Under the pieces are notes generated by a model that worked only from the letters and a program-made list of their open reading frames with translations, made no database searches and was not told where the DNA came from. 64,000 nucleotides of DNA from JBAIYU01 sp036763085 (lineage in GTDB: Bacteria; Bacillota; Negativicutes; DSM-1736; Dendrosporobacteraceae). Shown here piece after piece: positions 1 to 8,313 of the stretch. Position 1 is the first letter of the stretch. Every line of letters starts with the position of its first letter. A program made the translations under genes and the position numbers. The stretch is from positions 1 through 64,000 of the forward strand of contig NZ_JBAIYU010000030.1 of assembly GCF_036763085.1 (NCBI RefSeq), in the 5' to 3' direction.

Positions 1-58
1 GGGAGGATAGAAAGCTGCTGATTAAAAAAGCACTTACCATCACGGTAAGTGCTTTTTG
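1..58 (+). ncRNA. 3' end of a structured RNA, first tandem copy (partial)
   Basis: The first 58 bases repeat positions 443-498 almost exactly, differing by one base in the linker and by the terminator loop. Both copies run GGGAGGATAG, then AAAGCTGCTGATT, then a terminator with a 13-bp stem (GCACTTACC arm) and a T-run. The window therefore begins inside the 3' end of another copy of the RNA at about 305-498. The 5' part lies outside the window. Confidence 0.6.
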
Positions 59-304
59 CTATGTTAAGACCTGGGTTCCACCTGTTCCCATACCTCGTTT
101 CCTATGAAACCAGCTAAGCAGAATAAGTATGTTCGATAATTATAGGTTATCTTAACAGCATCGTCGTCGACTATGAGACTATCCAAGTGAAATATAACTA
201 TCTCCTTTGTAGAAACTAACTAAGTCAGCATCGTAACAGTGTTAAGGTCACGTAGATTATACATGTTTATATTATAAAGCTACTTAAGCAGAACGTTATA
301 CGTC

Positions 305-498
305 GAAAGTACTTGGCTGGCGAAGGCCCCGGATGGGTCAAGTGTCGGGAGCGCCATGGAAGGCTCGGCGAGCGACCGATGGTCCCGGATGGACCAAGTA
401 CATATCGTGCCATGGATGGCATAGCGATATGTGAAACGGCCTGGGAGGATAGAAAGCTGCTGATTAGAAAAGCACTTACCATTGGTAAGTGCTTTTTG
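305..498 (+). ncRNA. GC-rich structured RNA with repeated GGA-loop hairpins
   Basis: This stretch is much richer in G and C than its surroundings, has no credible reading frame and ends in an intrinsic terminator (468-498). Visible stems are GAGC/GCTC at 349-352 and 363-366 with ATGGAA in the loop, GGTCC/GGACC at 381-385 and 391-395 with loop CGGAT, and a hairpin at 400-432 with an 8-bp arm ACATATCG/CGATATGT plus TGCC/GGCA and loop ATGGAT. A weaker CCC/GGG hairpin at 328-337 shows GGAT. The motif CCCGGATGG-RYC-AAGT occurs twice (328-342 and 384-398), so the RNA has an internal duplication. The 5' end is a guess; an AT-rich TATATTATAAAG stretch near 267-280 could hold the promoter. It could be a raiA-like or other large clostridial RNA family, or a CsrA-binding decoy because of the GGA loops; I cannot decide by eye. 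Confidence 0.6.
468..498 (+). terminator. Terminator of the second structured RNA copy
   Basis: A 13-bp perfect stem (AAAAGCACTTACC at 468-480, GGTAAGTGCTTTT at 484-496) with a 3-nt loop is followed by T residues. The same hairpin closes the first copy at 25-57. Confidence 0.8.
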
Positions 499-521
499 TT
501 TTAGGATTATTGGTTGTTCAT

Positions 522-563
522 AAATAAAGTAGACTTATCTAAATTGATAAGTCTACTTTATTT
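522..563. terminator. AT-rich perfect hairpin before the MscS gene
   Basis: Two 18-bp arms (522-539 and 546-563) pair perfectly around a 6-nt loop. The arms end in runs of A and T, so it could end transcription in either direction. No gene other than the structured RNA precedes it. Confidence 0.5.
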
Positions 564-674
564 GCATAGAAACAGCTTTAAATGATTTTCATCGCTAAGG
601 CTAAGAATAGTGTATTCGGGAAAAATAAAGGAGTATATCAAATTATATTTCATAATTTTGTAAGGAGGCATTTA

Positions 675-1721
675 ATGATAGAATCTCTGCTGATATCTCA
701 ATTAGGAACAGCATTAACGATTGTTGGCGGTGCTGTTTTGATCGGATACTTAATTGAGAGATTCTTACTTACTAAGTTAAAGAAATACGCTGAATCTACG
801 CATTGGGAATGTGATGATATTATTGTTTGTGCGCTTCGGGGGCGATTGATTAGATGGATGCTTTTTGGCGGGTTATATAGCGCTTTAATAGCAATACCGC
901 TTCCTTACGGAATTACTGGGTATTCAAAAAATATATTAATTGTATTATTTGTATTATCTGCTACTGCCGCAGCATCTGATATAGCTGTCGGAATAATAAA
1001 TATTTATGCTAAAAAAAGCCGCAGAGCATTTCCGTCTACCTCTATTTTTACAAATCTGACAATAAGTTTGCTTTTCATTATTGGCGCTATAATAATTATG
1101 CAGTCGCTAGGTATTTCGATTACTCCAATACTAACAGCATTAGGCGTTGGTGGTCTCGCAGTAGCATTAGCCTTGCAGGATACCTTATCAAACTTTTTTG
1201 CTGGTCTTCACATATTGTTTTCTCGGCCAATAAGACCAAGTGATTACGTAAGGCTAGATACTGGTGAGGAAGGATATGTTGTTGATATTACGTGGCGTAA
1301 TACATCTATTAAGGATCTAACAGAAAATATGATCATTGTTCCAAATTCAAAAATGGCAGCGGCAAAAGTAACAAACTTTGCCCTTCCATCTAAAACTGTT
1401 ATTATTCTCGTACCTATAGGAGTTAGTTATGAGAGTGATCTTGATAAGGTAGAAGAGATTACGGCAGCGGTGGCGAAGGAAGTAATGGTGGAAGTCTCTG
1501 GTGGGGTCTCCGACTATGAACCTGTAGTTAGATTTTATAAGTTTGGAGAATTTAGTGTATTATTCAATGTTGTGATGTGTGTACAAGAATTTGCTGCTCA
1601 ATTTCTTGTAAAACATGAGTTTGTGAAACGTCTTCATAAAAGGTTTCAGGATGAAGGTATTGAGGTGGCCTATCCTGCGCAAACAGTTTATTTAAAAAAC
1701 GAAAAAAATATTATTGATTAG
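675..1721 (+). CDS. MscS family small-conductance mechanosensitive channel
   Basis: A membrane channel that opens under membrane tension and releases solutes during osmotic downshock. The 348-residue product has four or five hydrophobic segments: a first helix right after the start, two more around residues 60-110, one around 130-160, and a final pore helix with the small-residue stretch GGLAVALALQDTLSNFF typical of MscS TM3. The soluble beta domain (IVPNSKM, typical of MscS) follows and the C-terminal alpha/beta domain completes the usual length. I chose the ATG at 675 because TAAGGAGG sits just upstream; the frame stays open back to 582 but that part has no ribosome site and is not conserved-looking. 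It stands alone between a hairpin and the next gene. Confidence 0.9.
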   Translation: MIESLLISQLGTALTIVGGAVLIGYLIERFLLTKLKKYAESTHWECDDIIVCALRGRLIRWMLFGGLYSALIAIPLPYGITGYSKNILIVLFVLSATAAASDIAVGIINIYAKKSRRAFPSTSIFTNLTISLLFIIGAIIIMQSLGISITPILTALGVGGLAVALALQDTLSNFFAGLHILFSRPIRPSDYVRLDTGEEGYVVDITWRNTSIKDLTENMIIVPNSKMAAAKVTNFALPSKTVIILVPIGVSYESDLDKVEEITAAVAKEVMVEVSGGVSDYEPVVRFYKFGEFSVLFNVVMCVQEFAAQFLVKHEFVKRLHKRFQDEGIEVAYPAQTVYLKNEKNIID

Positions 1722-1796
1722 TTTTAGTTTCCAAATATAGGATTTTAGTTATGTGACGTAGAAGGATAAAGATATCAATTATTGGGGGGGTTAGAT

Positions 1797-3404
1797 ATGG
1801 ATTACGACTCACTAAAATACCCATATCCTTCTCAGCGAAATGTTATTTATGCCGAAAATGGTATGGTAGCTACGTCACAGCCATTGGCAGCTCAGGCAGG
1901 CTTGGACATTTTAAAAAGTGGCGGCAATGCAATTGATGCAGCAGTTGCAATGGCTGCATGTCTAACGGTCGTAGAGCCTACGTCTAATGGTATAGGCGGA
2001 GATGCGTTCGCCTTAGTATGGACAAACGGAAAGCTGCATGGCTTAAATGCTAGCGGATATGCACCAAAGAATCTTTTGGTTGAGGCTATAACCGCAAAGG
2101 GATTTTTAGAAATTCCTCAGTTTGGATGGTTTCCCGTTACAGTTCCAGGCGGCCCAGCTGCCTGGGCAGAATTGGCATCTCGTTTTGGCAAATTACCCTT
2201 GAAGGACTCAATGCGGCCTGCAATAGAATACGCTTTCAATGGTTACCCAGTTTCACCTACTACTGCGAAGTGCTGGAAAGATGCAGTAATCAACTATAAA
2301 TGCTCTTTAACAGACCCGATATTTGAACCATGGTTTAATACCTTTTGCATAGCTGGTGAGGCACCAAAACCTGGACAGATCTGGCGCTCGGTCGATATGG
2401 CCAAATCGCTGCAGATTATTGCTGAAACAAATGCTGAGGGATTATATATAGGAGAACTAGCTGAGCGAATTGATCAGTTCTCACGGCAGACTGGAGGCTA
2501 TCTTCGAGGAGATGATCTAGCAGCTTACAAACCAGAGTGGGTTGAGCCGATCAGTGTAAACTATAGAGGGTATGATATTTGGGAGATACCACCAAATGGA
2601 CATGGTTTAGTAGCACTGTTAGCTTTAAATATACTAGAAGGCTTTAAATTTGAGAATAGAGATTGCCCTGAGACATATCATAAGCAGATTGAAGCAATGA
2701 AATTGGCATTTGCTGATGGGCAGAAGTATATAACTGACAGTAGCAAAATGACTATTAAGCTAGAGGATATTCTGTCAAAAGCTTATGCTTATGAAAGGAG
2801 TGCATTAATAGGAAAAGAGGCTAATATTCCCCAGCCTGGAAAGCCTGAGAGCGGGGGAACAGTATACTTAGCTGCAGCCGATAATTATGGCAATATGGTA
2901 TCTTATATTCAAAGTAACTATATGGGTTTCGGGTCAGGTATTGTTGTACCTGGTACAGGAATTAGTCTCCATAATCGCGGAAAAAACTTTTCACTTGATA
3001 TGCAGCATGTCAATTGTTTAGAATCAGGCAAAAAACCATATCATACTATAATCCCAGGATTTATTACCAAAAATAATAAGGCCATAGGTCCATTTGGCGT
3101 GATGGGTGCATTTATGCAGCCTCAAGGTCATGTACAGATGGTTATGAATTCGATCGACTTTCATTTGAATCCGCAAGCAGCACTGGATGCGCCTCGTTGG
3201 CAATGGATATCTGGAAAGACGATCGAAATTGAGAAAGGTACATCTGAGAAAATTATTGATGGCTTAAGAAAGGCCGGACACCATGTACGGATAGTATCTG
3301 AGCCTAGTGGCTTTGGCAGGGGACAAATAATCTGGCGTGATAATTACGGTATTTTTTCTGGAGGTACTGAACCAAGAACTGACGGAACAATAGCATGTTG
3401 GTAG
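1797..3404 (+). CDS. Gamma-glutamyltransferase family protein
   Basis: An Ntn-hydrolase of the gamma-glutamyltranspeptidase family (glutathione or gamma-glutamyl compound hydrolysis/transfer, or a related acylase). The N-terminal half has the family signatures GGNAIDAAVA and TSNGIGGDAFALV. The autoprocessing site is expected at the threonine in SGGTVYLAAAD, with the small subunit from there to the end (EPRTDGTIACW). At 535 residues the length is normal. There is no obvious signal peptide, so this looks cytoplasmic, like YwrD-type homologues rather than secreted Ggt. The ATG at 1797 follows a run of seven G; a TTG at 1782 in frame is possible. The gene has its own terminator. Confidence 0.88.
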   Translation: MDYDSLKYPYPSQRNVIYAENGMVATSQPLAAQAGLDILKSGGNAIDAAVAMAACLTVVEPTSNGIGGDAFALVWTNGKLHGLNASGYAPKNLLVEAITAKGFLEIPQFGWFPVTVPGGPAAWAELASRFGKLPLKDSMRPAIEYAFNGYPVSPTTAKCWKDAVINYKCSLTDPIFEPWFNTFCIAGEAPKPGQIWRSVDMAKSLQIIAETNAEGLYIGELAERIDQFSRQTGGYLRGDDLAAYKPEWVEPISVNYRGYDIWEIPPNGHGLVALLALNILEGFKFENRDCPETYHKQIEAMKLAFADGQKYITDSSKMTIKLEDILSKAYAYERSALIGKEANIPQPGKPESGGTVYLAAADNYGNMVSYIQSNYMGFGSGIVVPGTGISLHNRGKNFSLDMQHVNCLESGKKPYHTIIPGFITKNNKAIGPFGVMGAFMQPQGHVQMVMNSIDFHLNPQAALDAPRWQWISGKTIEIEKGTSEKIIDGLRKAGHHVRIVSEPSGFGRGQIIWRDNYGIFSGGTEPRTDGTIACW

Positions 3405-3410
3405 GATGAA

Positions 3411-3440
3411 TGTGGCACCAATAATTGGTGCCATTTTTTA
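3411..3440 (+). terminator. Terminator after the gamma-glutamyltransferase gene
   Basis: TGGCACCA (3413-3420) pairs with TGGTGCCA (3426-3433) and is followed by six T. Confidence 0.8.
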
Positions 3441-3547
3441 TTTACACGGATTAAACAGATGCTTAAACAGTAATAAATTACCAAGATAATGTATATTTAA
3501 TAAAAAAAGAAAAAAACAGAGCAAAATTAGGATAATATGGAGGGCTT

Positions 3548-4555
3548 ATGCGGCATTTAGCGAATAATAGCTACATAGTAATAATGATTTTTGTTACTAT
3601 TATAGTAACAGGGTGTTTTTCACAAAAGCAGTATAAGGAAACTCGTTTTATGATGGATACTATAGTAGAGGTAACGGCATATGGTCCCAACTCGGAACAA
3701 GCCGTTAAAGCTGCTTTTAATGAATTTCAGCGGATTCATGATTTAGCGAACAGCTTCGATGAAGAAAGTACAATTTCAAATATTAATAAAAGCGCAGGCA
3801 TAAAGCCTGTCAATGCTGATCCTGAAATTATTTATATGATAAAACGTGCCAATAGTATGTCTGATAAGCTAGATGGAGTATTTGATGTGACCATTGGTTC
3901 GTTAAGTCACCTTTGGGGCATAGGTAAAAAAGGCGAATATGTACCCGCTCTTGGAGAAGTGTCAGCTATTCTGCAAAAGGTAAATTATCAGTTGATAGAG
4001 ATTAATGAAACTCAAAACTCTGTTTTTCTACCTAAAAGTGGTATGATGCTTGACCTTGGAGGAATAGCGAAAGGTTATGCTGTTGACAAGGCGCTGGAGA
4101 TATTAAAGCAGAATGGAATAACCTCAGCATTAATTAACGCTGGCGGTGATGTAAGAGTAATTGGCAAAAAGCCGGACGGACAGCCATGGCGTATTGGGGT
4201 GCAGCATCCAAGAAATAGCGAGGGAATTAGTGCGAAGCTGGCTCTAACAGAATGGGATACTATGGAGACCTCTGGTGATTATCAACGATATTTAATAAAA
4301 GATGGTGTTCGTTATTCACATATTCTAGACCCGAGAACAGGGTATCAACCTAGGCAGTTAGCTAGTGTCACAATAGTAAATAATAATTCTGGCGATGGTG
4401 ATATACTTAGTACAGCAGTGTTTATTTTAGGAGCTGAGCGTGGCATAGAGTTACTTAAACAGTTTCCAGGAAATGAAGCAATTATAGTTACTGCCGAAGG
4501 AAAGACTATTGTGACACCTGGGCTAGAAGGAAGAGTCGAACTATCAGTAAACTAA
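3548..4555 (+). CDS. apbE: ApbE family FAD:protein FMN transferase (lipoprotein)
   Basis: ApbE attaches FMN covalently to a threonine of target flavoproteins such as RnfG/RnfD or NqrB/C, outside the cytoplasmic membrane. The 335-residue product starts with a short lipoprotein signal ending in VTGC (Cys23). Family motifs are visible: MLDLGGIAKGYAVDKA, INAGGDVRV, SGDYQRY and HILDPRTGYQP. The ATG is preceded by GGAGGG. It is followed 13 bp later by the Nudix gene and probably shares a transcript with it. No flavoprotein substrate gene is seen nearby, so the partner is encoded elsewhere. Confidence 0.92.
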   Translation: MRHLANNSYIVIMIFVTIIVTGCFSQKQYKETRFMMDTIVEVTAYGPNSEQAVKAAFNEFQRIHDLANSFDEESTISNINKSAGIKPVNADPEIIYMIKRANSMSDKLDGVFDVTIGSLSHLWGIGKKGEYVPALGEVSAILQKVNYQLIEINETQNSVFLPKSGMMLDLGGIAKGYAVDKALEILKQNGITSALINAGGDVRVIGKKPDGQPWRIGVQHPRNSEGISAKLALTEWDTMETSGDYQRYLIKDGVRYSHILDPRTGYQPRQLASVTIVNNNSGDGDILSTAVFILGAERGIELLKQFPGNEAIIVTAEGKTIVTPGLEGRVELSVN

Positions 4556-4568
4556 CCAAGGAGAAGAT

Positions 4569-5195
4569 ATGAGTAAGCAACTATTGAGCAGAATAAAAAG
4601 GGTATTGTCCAATGAAAAAAGAGAGATTAAAACAGTCGGTATGGGTTTTTTCCGTGCAGCTGTTTTGATCCCTTTAATTATAGAAAAAGATAAAGAATCG
4701 ATATTGTTTGAGGTTAGAGCAAGTGAAATGGCGTGGCAGCCTGGCGAAATTTGCTTCCCCGGTGGGAAGGTCGAGCCTAGAGATGCGAATGAAAAAGAGG
4801 CTGCAATCCGTGAGACTGTTGAAGAACTTGGTATAAATGCTAAAAACATTGAAGTTATAGGTGAAATGGGAGAAGTAGTTAGTCCAATAGGCGTTATTCT
4901 TAAGCCATATATCGGTATAATCGAAGTGACTGACTATAAACTTAGTAAAAAAGAAGTTGCGCAGGTGTTTAAAGTCCCTCTTGCAATGCTATTAGATATG
5001 AAGCCAATCAAAGCACATATGGAAATGGGTAATCGCCCATTAGATGACTTTCCGTTTGAATTGGTTCCGCATTATAACGATGAATGGAAAAGACGCCGCA
5101 CCTATGAAGTGCTTTTTTATAAGTTCGAAGATAGGGTAATTTGGGGACTTACGGCACAGGTATTAAGTGATTTTATTGATATTTGCCGTAATTAA
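4569..5195 (+). CDS. Nudix hydrolase, CoA pyrophosphatase type
   Basis: A 208-residue Nudix protein. The Nudix box is clear (GGKVEPRD ... AAIRETVEELGI), and the preceding WQPGEICFPGGK segment matches the CoA diphosphatase (NudL/YeaB) subgroup, which cleaves CoA to 4'-phosphopantetheine and 3',5'-ADP. The C-terminal half (EVLFYKF, IWGLTAQVLSDF) also fits that subgroup. The start has the site CCAAGGAG just upstream. It follows apbE closely and ends in a strong terminator. Confidence 0.85.
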   Translation: MSKQLLSRIKRVLSNEKREIKTVGMGFFRAAVLIPLIIEKDKESILFEVRASEMAWQPGEICFPGGKVEPRDANEKEAAIRETVEELGINAKNIEVIGEMGEVVSPIGVILKPYIGIIEVTDYKLSKKEVAQVFKVPLAMLLDMKPIKAHMEMGNRPLDDFPFELVPHYNDEWKRRRTYEVLFYKFEDRVIWGLTAQVLSDFIDICRN

Positions 5196-5206
5196 GAAAT
5201 TTAAAT

Positions 5207-5246
5207 AGAACCCGTTGCTCTCTAAATAGAGGCAACGGGTTCTTCT
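5207..5246 (+). terminator. Terminator after the Nudix gene
   Basis: AGAACCCGTTGC (5207-5218) pairs with GCAACGGGTTCT (5232-5243) and a short T-rich tail follows. It lies against the stop of the convergent gene and may serve both. Confidence 0.8.
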
Positions 5247-5249
5247 GTA

Positions 5250-5525
5250 CTATACGCCTGCGTATTGTATGCGCCAAACAGTTCCATGGACTAAGTGATT
5301 ATAAATTTCCGTTATCGTTTCGTAAATTGCCGAACGCTTTATTGTTCGCTTCTTAGTAAGCTGTGAGAATTTAAACCAGCGTCCTTCGCGTGTAAGCTGA
5401 TACACGCTGTTGTTTATTTCCAGCATAATCGTCTTGGTGGGTGAGTTTAAGATCGCGTCCTCGATTAATTTAACAGATGGACCATCAAGTGGTGGAGTTT
5501 GAATAAAGTCTTTAGTGTCGTTCAT
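5250..5525 (-). CDS. Conserved-looking hypothetical protein, 91 aa
   Basis: I do not recognise a family. The product is small, soluble and basic towards the middle (REGRWFKFSQLTKKRTIKRS), with no membrane segment and no cysteine. The start ATG has a strong GGGGGG-rich ribosome site immediately upstream on the minus strand, which supports it as a real gene. It is convergent with the Nudix gene and its upstream region faces the two-component operon. Confidence 0.6.
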   Translation of the reverse strand: MNDTKDFIQTPPLDGPSVKLIEDAILNSPTKTIMLEINNSVYQLTREGRWFKFSQLTKKRTIKRSAIYETITEIYNHLVHGTVWRIQYAGV

Positions 5526-5881
5526 ATAACGCGCCCCCCTTTAGTACTAGAAATCTGTCTTAACCCGAAATAAATATATTCTGCTTCTAAGTAAGTGATG
5601 ACAGTGGTTATACCAATGTCTATAGCAATAATTATATACTGGTAGACAAAAAAATGCTCTCATTAAAGAGTTTAAAATAAAGCGATTATATCAGATTTGC
5701 GATTATAAATGCGAATCTGCTCAATCAGACGTAATATTTCGAATATTTGTCCAATAGTAATATCGAAATGGAACTATTAGCTGTTGTATAAGTTATTTTT
5801 TCGACATATAATATAAGATATGTTATAAATCTAAGCAATGCCTCGGGGTTTCCCGAGGCATTATATTCGCAGGTGGACGAA
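5526..5881 (+). promoter_or_regulatory. Intergenic region with kinase promoter and leader hairpin
   Basis: A good vegetative promoter for the sensor kinase gene lies at TTGTAT (5784-5789), 17 bp, TATAAT (5807-5812). Between it and the start codon is a strong hairpin: AATGCCTCGGG (5837-5847), loop GTTT, CCCGAGGCATT (5852-5862). It has no T-run, so it is more likely a leader structure than a full terminator. A second weaker stem (CAGATTTGC/GCGAATCTG, about 5692-5719) lies further up. No gene is seen here. Confidence 0.55.
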
Positions 5882-7168
5882 GTGTTACGACAATGGTACT
5901 ATCAAAATAAACTTATAATAAATTCCGTGTTTCTTGTAACTCTTACCGGAATGGTTTTTTTATACCCGTTCTATCAGAGTCATTTTCGGGTTACTCTTGG
6001 TGTGCCGGTTTTGGCTGCACTGTTAATGTATTTCCCAAAGCTACCGATAATAAAAACTGCTGTTTTAAGCGGAATTGCCATTTTTGCTGGTCGAAGCGCA
6101 ATATTTCTTTTTCTAGGTACAAGTGAATTTTTCGATGCTGTTTACCACAATCTACCAGCAATTGTGTATTACTTAGTTTTTGGAATATGTTTCACTGTTT
6201 TTAATATTAGGGGATTTTTGCAGCAAGTACCTGTTTTGATTTTATTATTGAGTACTACAGACATTATAAGTAATTGTATAGAACTATTAATACGTTCCGA
6301 GCCAGTTCCTAAAAATATTGAAACTATGTTAGTTACGATCGCTACAATTGCAGTAATACGTTCAGGTATAGCAATTTTGGGGTATTACGCACTTAAGCAG
6401 TATCGAGACTTTGCGTTAGCTGAGGACAGGCTGTCGCGCTACGCTGAGTTAACTGTAATGATAGCGCAACTCAAATCGGAATTATATTACTTACAAAAAT
6501 CTTCACAAGATATAGAAAATGTTATGGCTCAAAGCTATTCACTCTATCAGGAATTAAGCCGTAACCACGATAAAAAAAATAAAGAGAAGGCAAGACAAGC
6601 CTTAACTGTAGCTCGTGAAATTCATGAAGTAAAAAAGGACTATTACCGTGTATCTAAAGGAATTGAAAAAGTATTAGAGCCGTCTGCAATTGAAAATGGG
6701 ATGCGCTTATCTGAAATATTTTTTATTATCGAGCAAAATGCACGGCGTAGTTTACGTGATGCTACTAAGCAGCTAAATTTACATATGAGCCTTGAAAATG
6801 ACTTTTTGACAGACAAGCATTATACTATTGTTTCGATTTTAAATAATCTAATTATTAATGCAATAGAAGCTTGTGATAATGACTGTAATATAGCGGTAAC
6901 TCAAGAGAAGATAGGAAATGATATTAAGTTTACAGTCAGTGATAATGGACATGGGATCAAAGAGCAGGATTATGAATTAATTTTTGAGCCCGGCTATTCT
7001 ACGAAATACTGCCCTCATACAGGCCAAATGTCTACCGGATTAGGATTATCGCATGTGAAAAATTTGGTGAATTATCTTGATGGAAAGGTAAATATTAGAG
7101 CTAATCAGGGGAAAGGGACTCAATTTATAATAATGTTACCCCTTGATAGTATTGTAATTAAGATTTAA
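5882..7168 (+). CDS. Sensor histidine kinase, GlnK/YcbA-like
   Basis: Membrane sensor of a two-component pair with the response regulator that follows. About 170 N-terminal residues hold five or six hydrophobic segments; a helical linker (about 185-250) contains the phospho-acceptor motif REIHEVKKDYYRV; the ATPase part shows the N box (NLIINAIEACD), G1 (SDNGHGI) and G2 (STGLGLSHVKNLV). This arrangement matches the Bacillus GlnK/YcbA family rather than the extracellular PAS-containing DcuS group. I chose GTG at 5882 because AGGTGG is correctly placed before it; an in-frame GTG at 5873 has no ribosome site. Context suggests sensing of glutamine, glutamate or a dicarboxylate. Confidence 0.85.
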   Translation: MLRQWYYQNKLIINSVFLVTLTGMVFLYPFYQSHFRVTLGVPVLAALLMYFPKLPIIKTAVLSGIAIFAGRSAIFLFLGTSEFFDAVYHNLPAIVYYLVFGICFTVFNIRGFLQQVPVLILLLSTTDIISNCIELLIRSEPVPKNIETMLVTIATIAVIRSGIAILGYYALKQYRDFALAEDRLSRYAELTVMIAQLKSELYYLQKSSQDIENVMAQSYSLYQELSRNHDKKNKEKARQALTVAREIHEVKKDYYRVSKGIEKVLEPSAIENGMRLSEIFFIIEQNARRSLRDATKQLNLHMSLENDFLTDKHYTIVSILNNLIINAIEACDNDCNIAVTQEKIGNDIKFTVSDNGHGIKEQDYELIFEPGYSTKYCPHTGQMSTGLGLSHVKNLVNYLDGKVNIRANQGKGTQFIIMLPLDSIVIKI

Positions 7169-7202
7169 TAAAGCAGAGTATTGAAAAAAGGATGGATGTT
7201 AG

Positions 7203-8063
7203 TTGTCACTTCAGTTTATCGTAGTAGATGATGATATAAGTGTTAGGAAGATTATTCAAAATATAGTTGAACAAGCTGAGCTAGGGAAAGTTGTTGCGGA
7301 CTGTGATAATGGTCTGACGGCGGAAAAAACGATATTAGAGCTTAAACCGGATATAGTACTTGTTGATTTGTTAATGCCAGGGCAAGATGGGGTAACTCTT
7401 ATTAAGAAGCTTCATGATAAGACGTCAGCCTCATTTATAATGATTTCCGAAAGCAATAATCAGAAAATGATAACCCAAGCCTATGAAAATGGTATTGAGT
7501 TTTTTATACATAAGCCAGTAAATGTTATAGAAATAGTGGCGGTTGTTAATAGGGTGCAGGAAAGCCGCAGACTAAAACAAATTATATCAATGATTTCGCA
7601 AACAACGGCTCAGTACTCAGGTCAATCAGTACCCTCTGGTCAAGGCTTCGAAATTAGTAAAAAACCTAAAATATATAAAGCATTTTCAGATATGGGGATT
7701 ATTGGGGAATCGGGAGCAAAAAATATATACCAAATGGCACAAATTATCGATAAGTTAGTACATAGTCCAGAGGAAAACTATCAACTACACGAAGTTTATC
7801 AGCAACTATCATCTGTAATAAATATTGATGTCAAAACTATAGAACAGCGAGTGCGTCGATCGATAACTAAAGCACTGCAAAACTTAGCTAACTTGGGTGT
7901 AGATGATTACCATAATGAAAAGTTTCAGCTATATAGTACAGCCTTGTTTGATTTTAAAGAAGTGCGCCAGGAAATGAATTTTATTCATGGCAAAAGTCAG
8001 TATCATGGAAAAATAAATGTCAAGAAGTTTATTGAAGGCTTGCTCTTTTTAGCCGAAGAGTAA
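7203..8063 (+). CDS. Response regulator with YcbB DNA-binding domain (GlnL-like)
   Basis: A 286-residue regulator. The receiver domain has the acidic pair (VVDDDIS), the phospho-acceptor Asp in DIVLVDLLMPGQDG and the Lys in FIHKPVN. The C-terminal 150 residues match the YcbB domain of Bacillus GlnL, a distinctive DNA-binding output module. It starts with TTG, preceded by AGGATGG. It lies 34 bp after the kinase and before a glutamate/dicarboxylate symporter, matching the known pairing of GlnK/GlnL with uptake genes, so the symporter is the likely target. Confidence 0.88.
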   Translation: MSLQFIVVDDDISVRKIIQNIVEQAELGKVVADCDNGLTAEKTILELKPDIVLVDLLMPGQDGVTLIKKLHDKTSASFIMISESNNQKMITQAYENGIEFFIHKPVNVIEIVAVVNRVQESRRLKQIISMISQTTAQYSGQSVPSGQGFEISKKPKIYKAFSDMGIIGESGAKNIYQMAQIIDKLVHSPEENYQLHEVYQQLSSVINIDVKTIEQRVRRSITKALQNLANLGVDDYHNEKFQLYSTALFDFKEVRQEMNFIHGKSQYHGKINVKKFIEGLLFLAEE

Positions 8064-8072
8064 CTTTTTTTG

Positions 8073-8104
8073 AAAAACCCGCTGATCAGGCGGGTTTTTA
8101 TTTT
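8073..8104 (+). terminator. Terminator of the two-component operon
   Basis: AAAAACCCGC (8073-8082) and GCGGGTTTTT (8090-8099) form a stem with a 7-nt loop and end in T. This separates regulator and transporter transcripts. Confidence 0.85.
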
Positions 8105-8313
8105 AGCAAGAAGAGGGTGAGCTTCCTATTATAGACAAGTTATTATGTTTTATTAGAAATATTGAGAAATTTTAGTAACTGGTACAATGTATACAAAGCA
8201 ACATTGCGTATTATTATGTAGTTTTTTATACTTTGGCTAGTATATTTACCTAGTATTAGTATTCTGTTTGCTCGAAACGAGCGTTTTAATATTATATAAG
8301 GAGGTATATAAAA

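Noticed and set aside
582..674. 31-residue N-terminal extension of the MscS protein
   Set aside because: No ribosome site at 582; TAAGGAGG before 675 decides the start.
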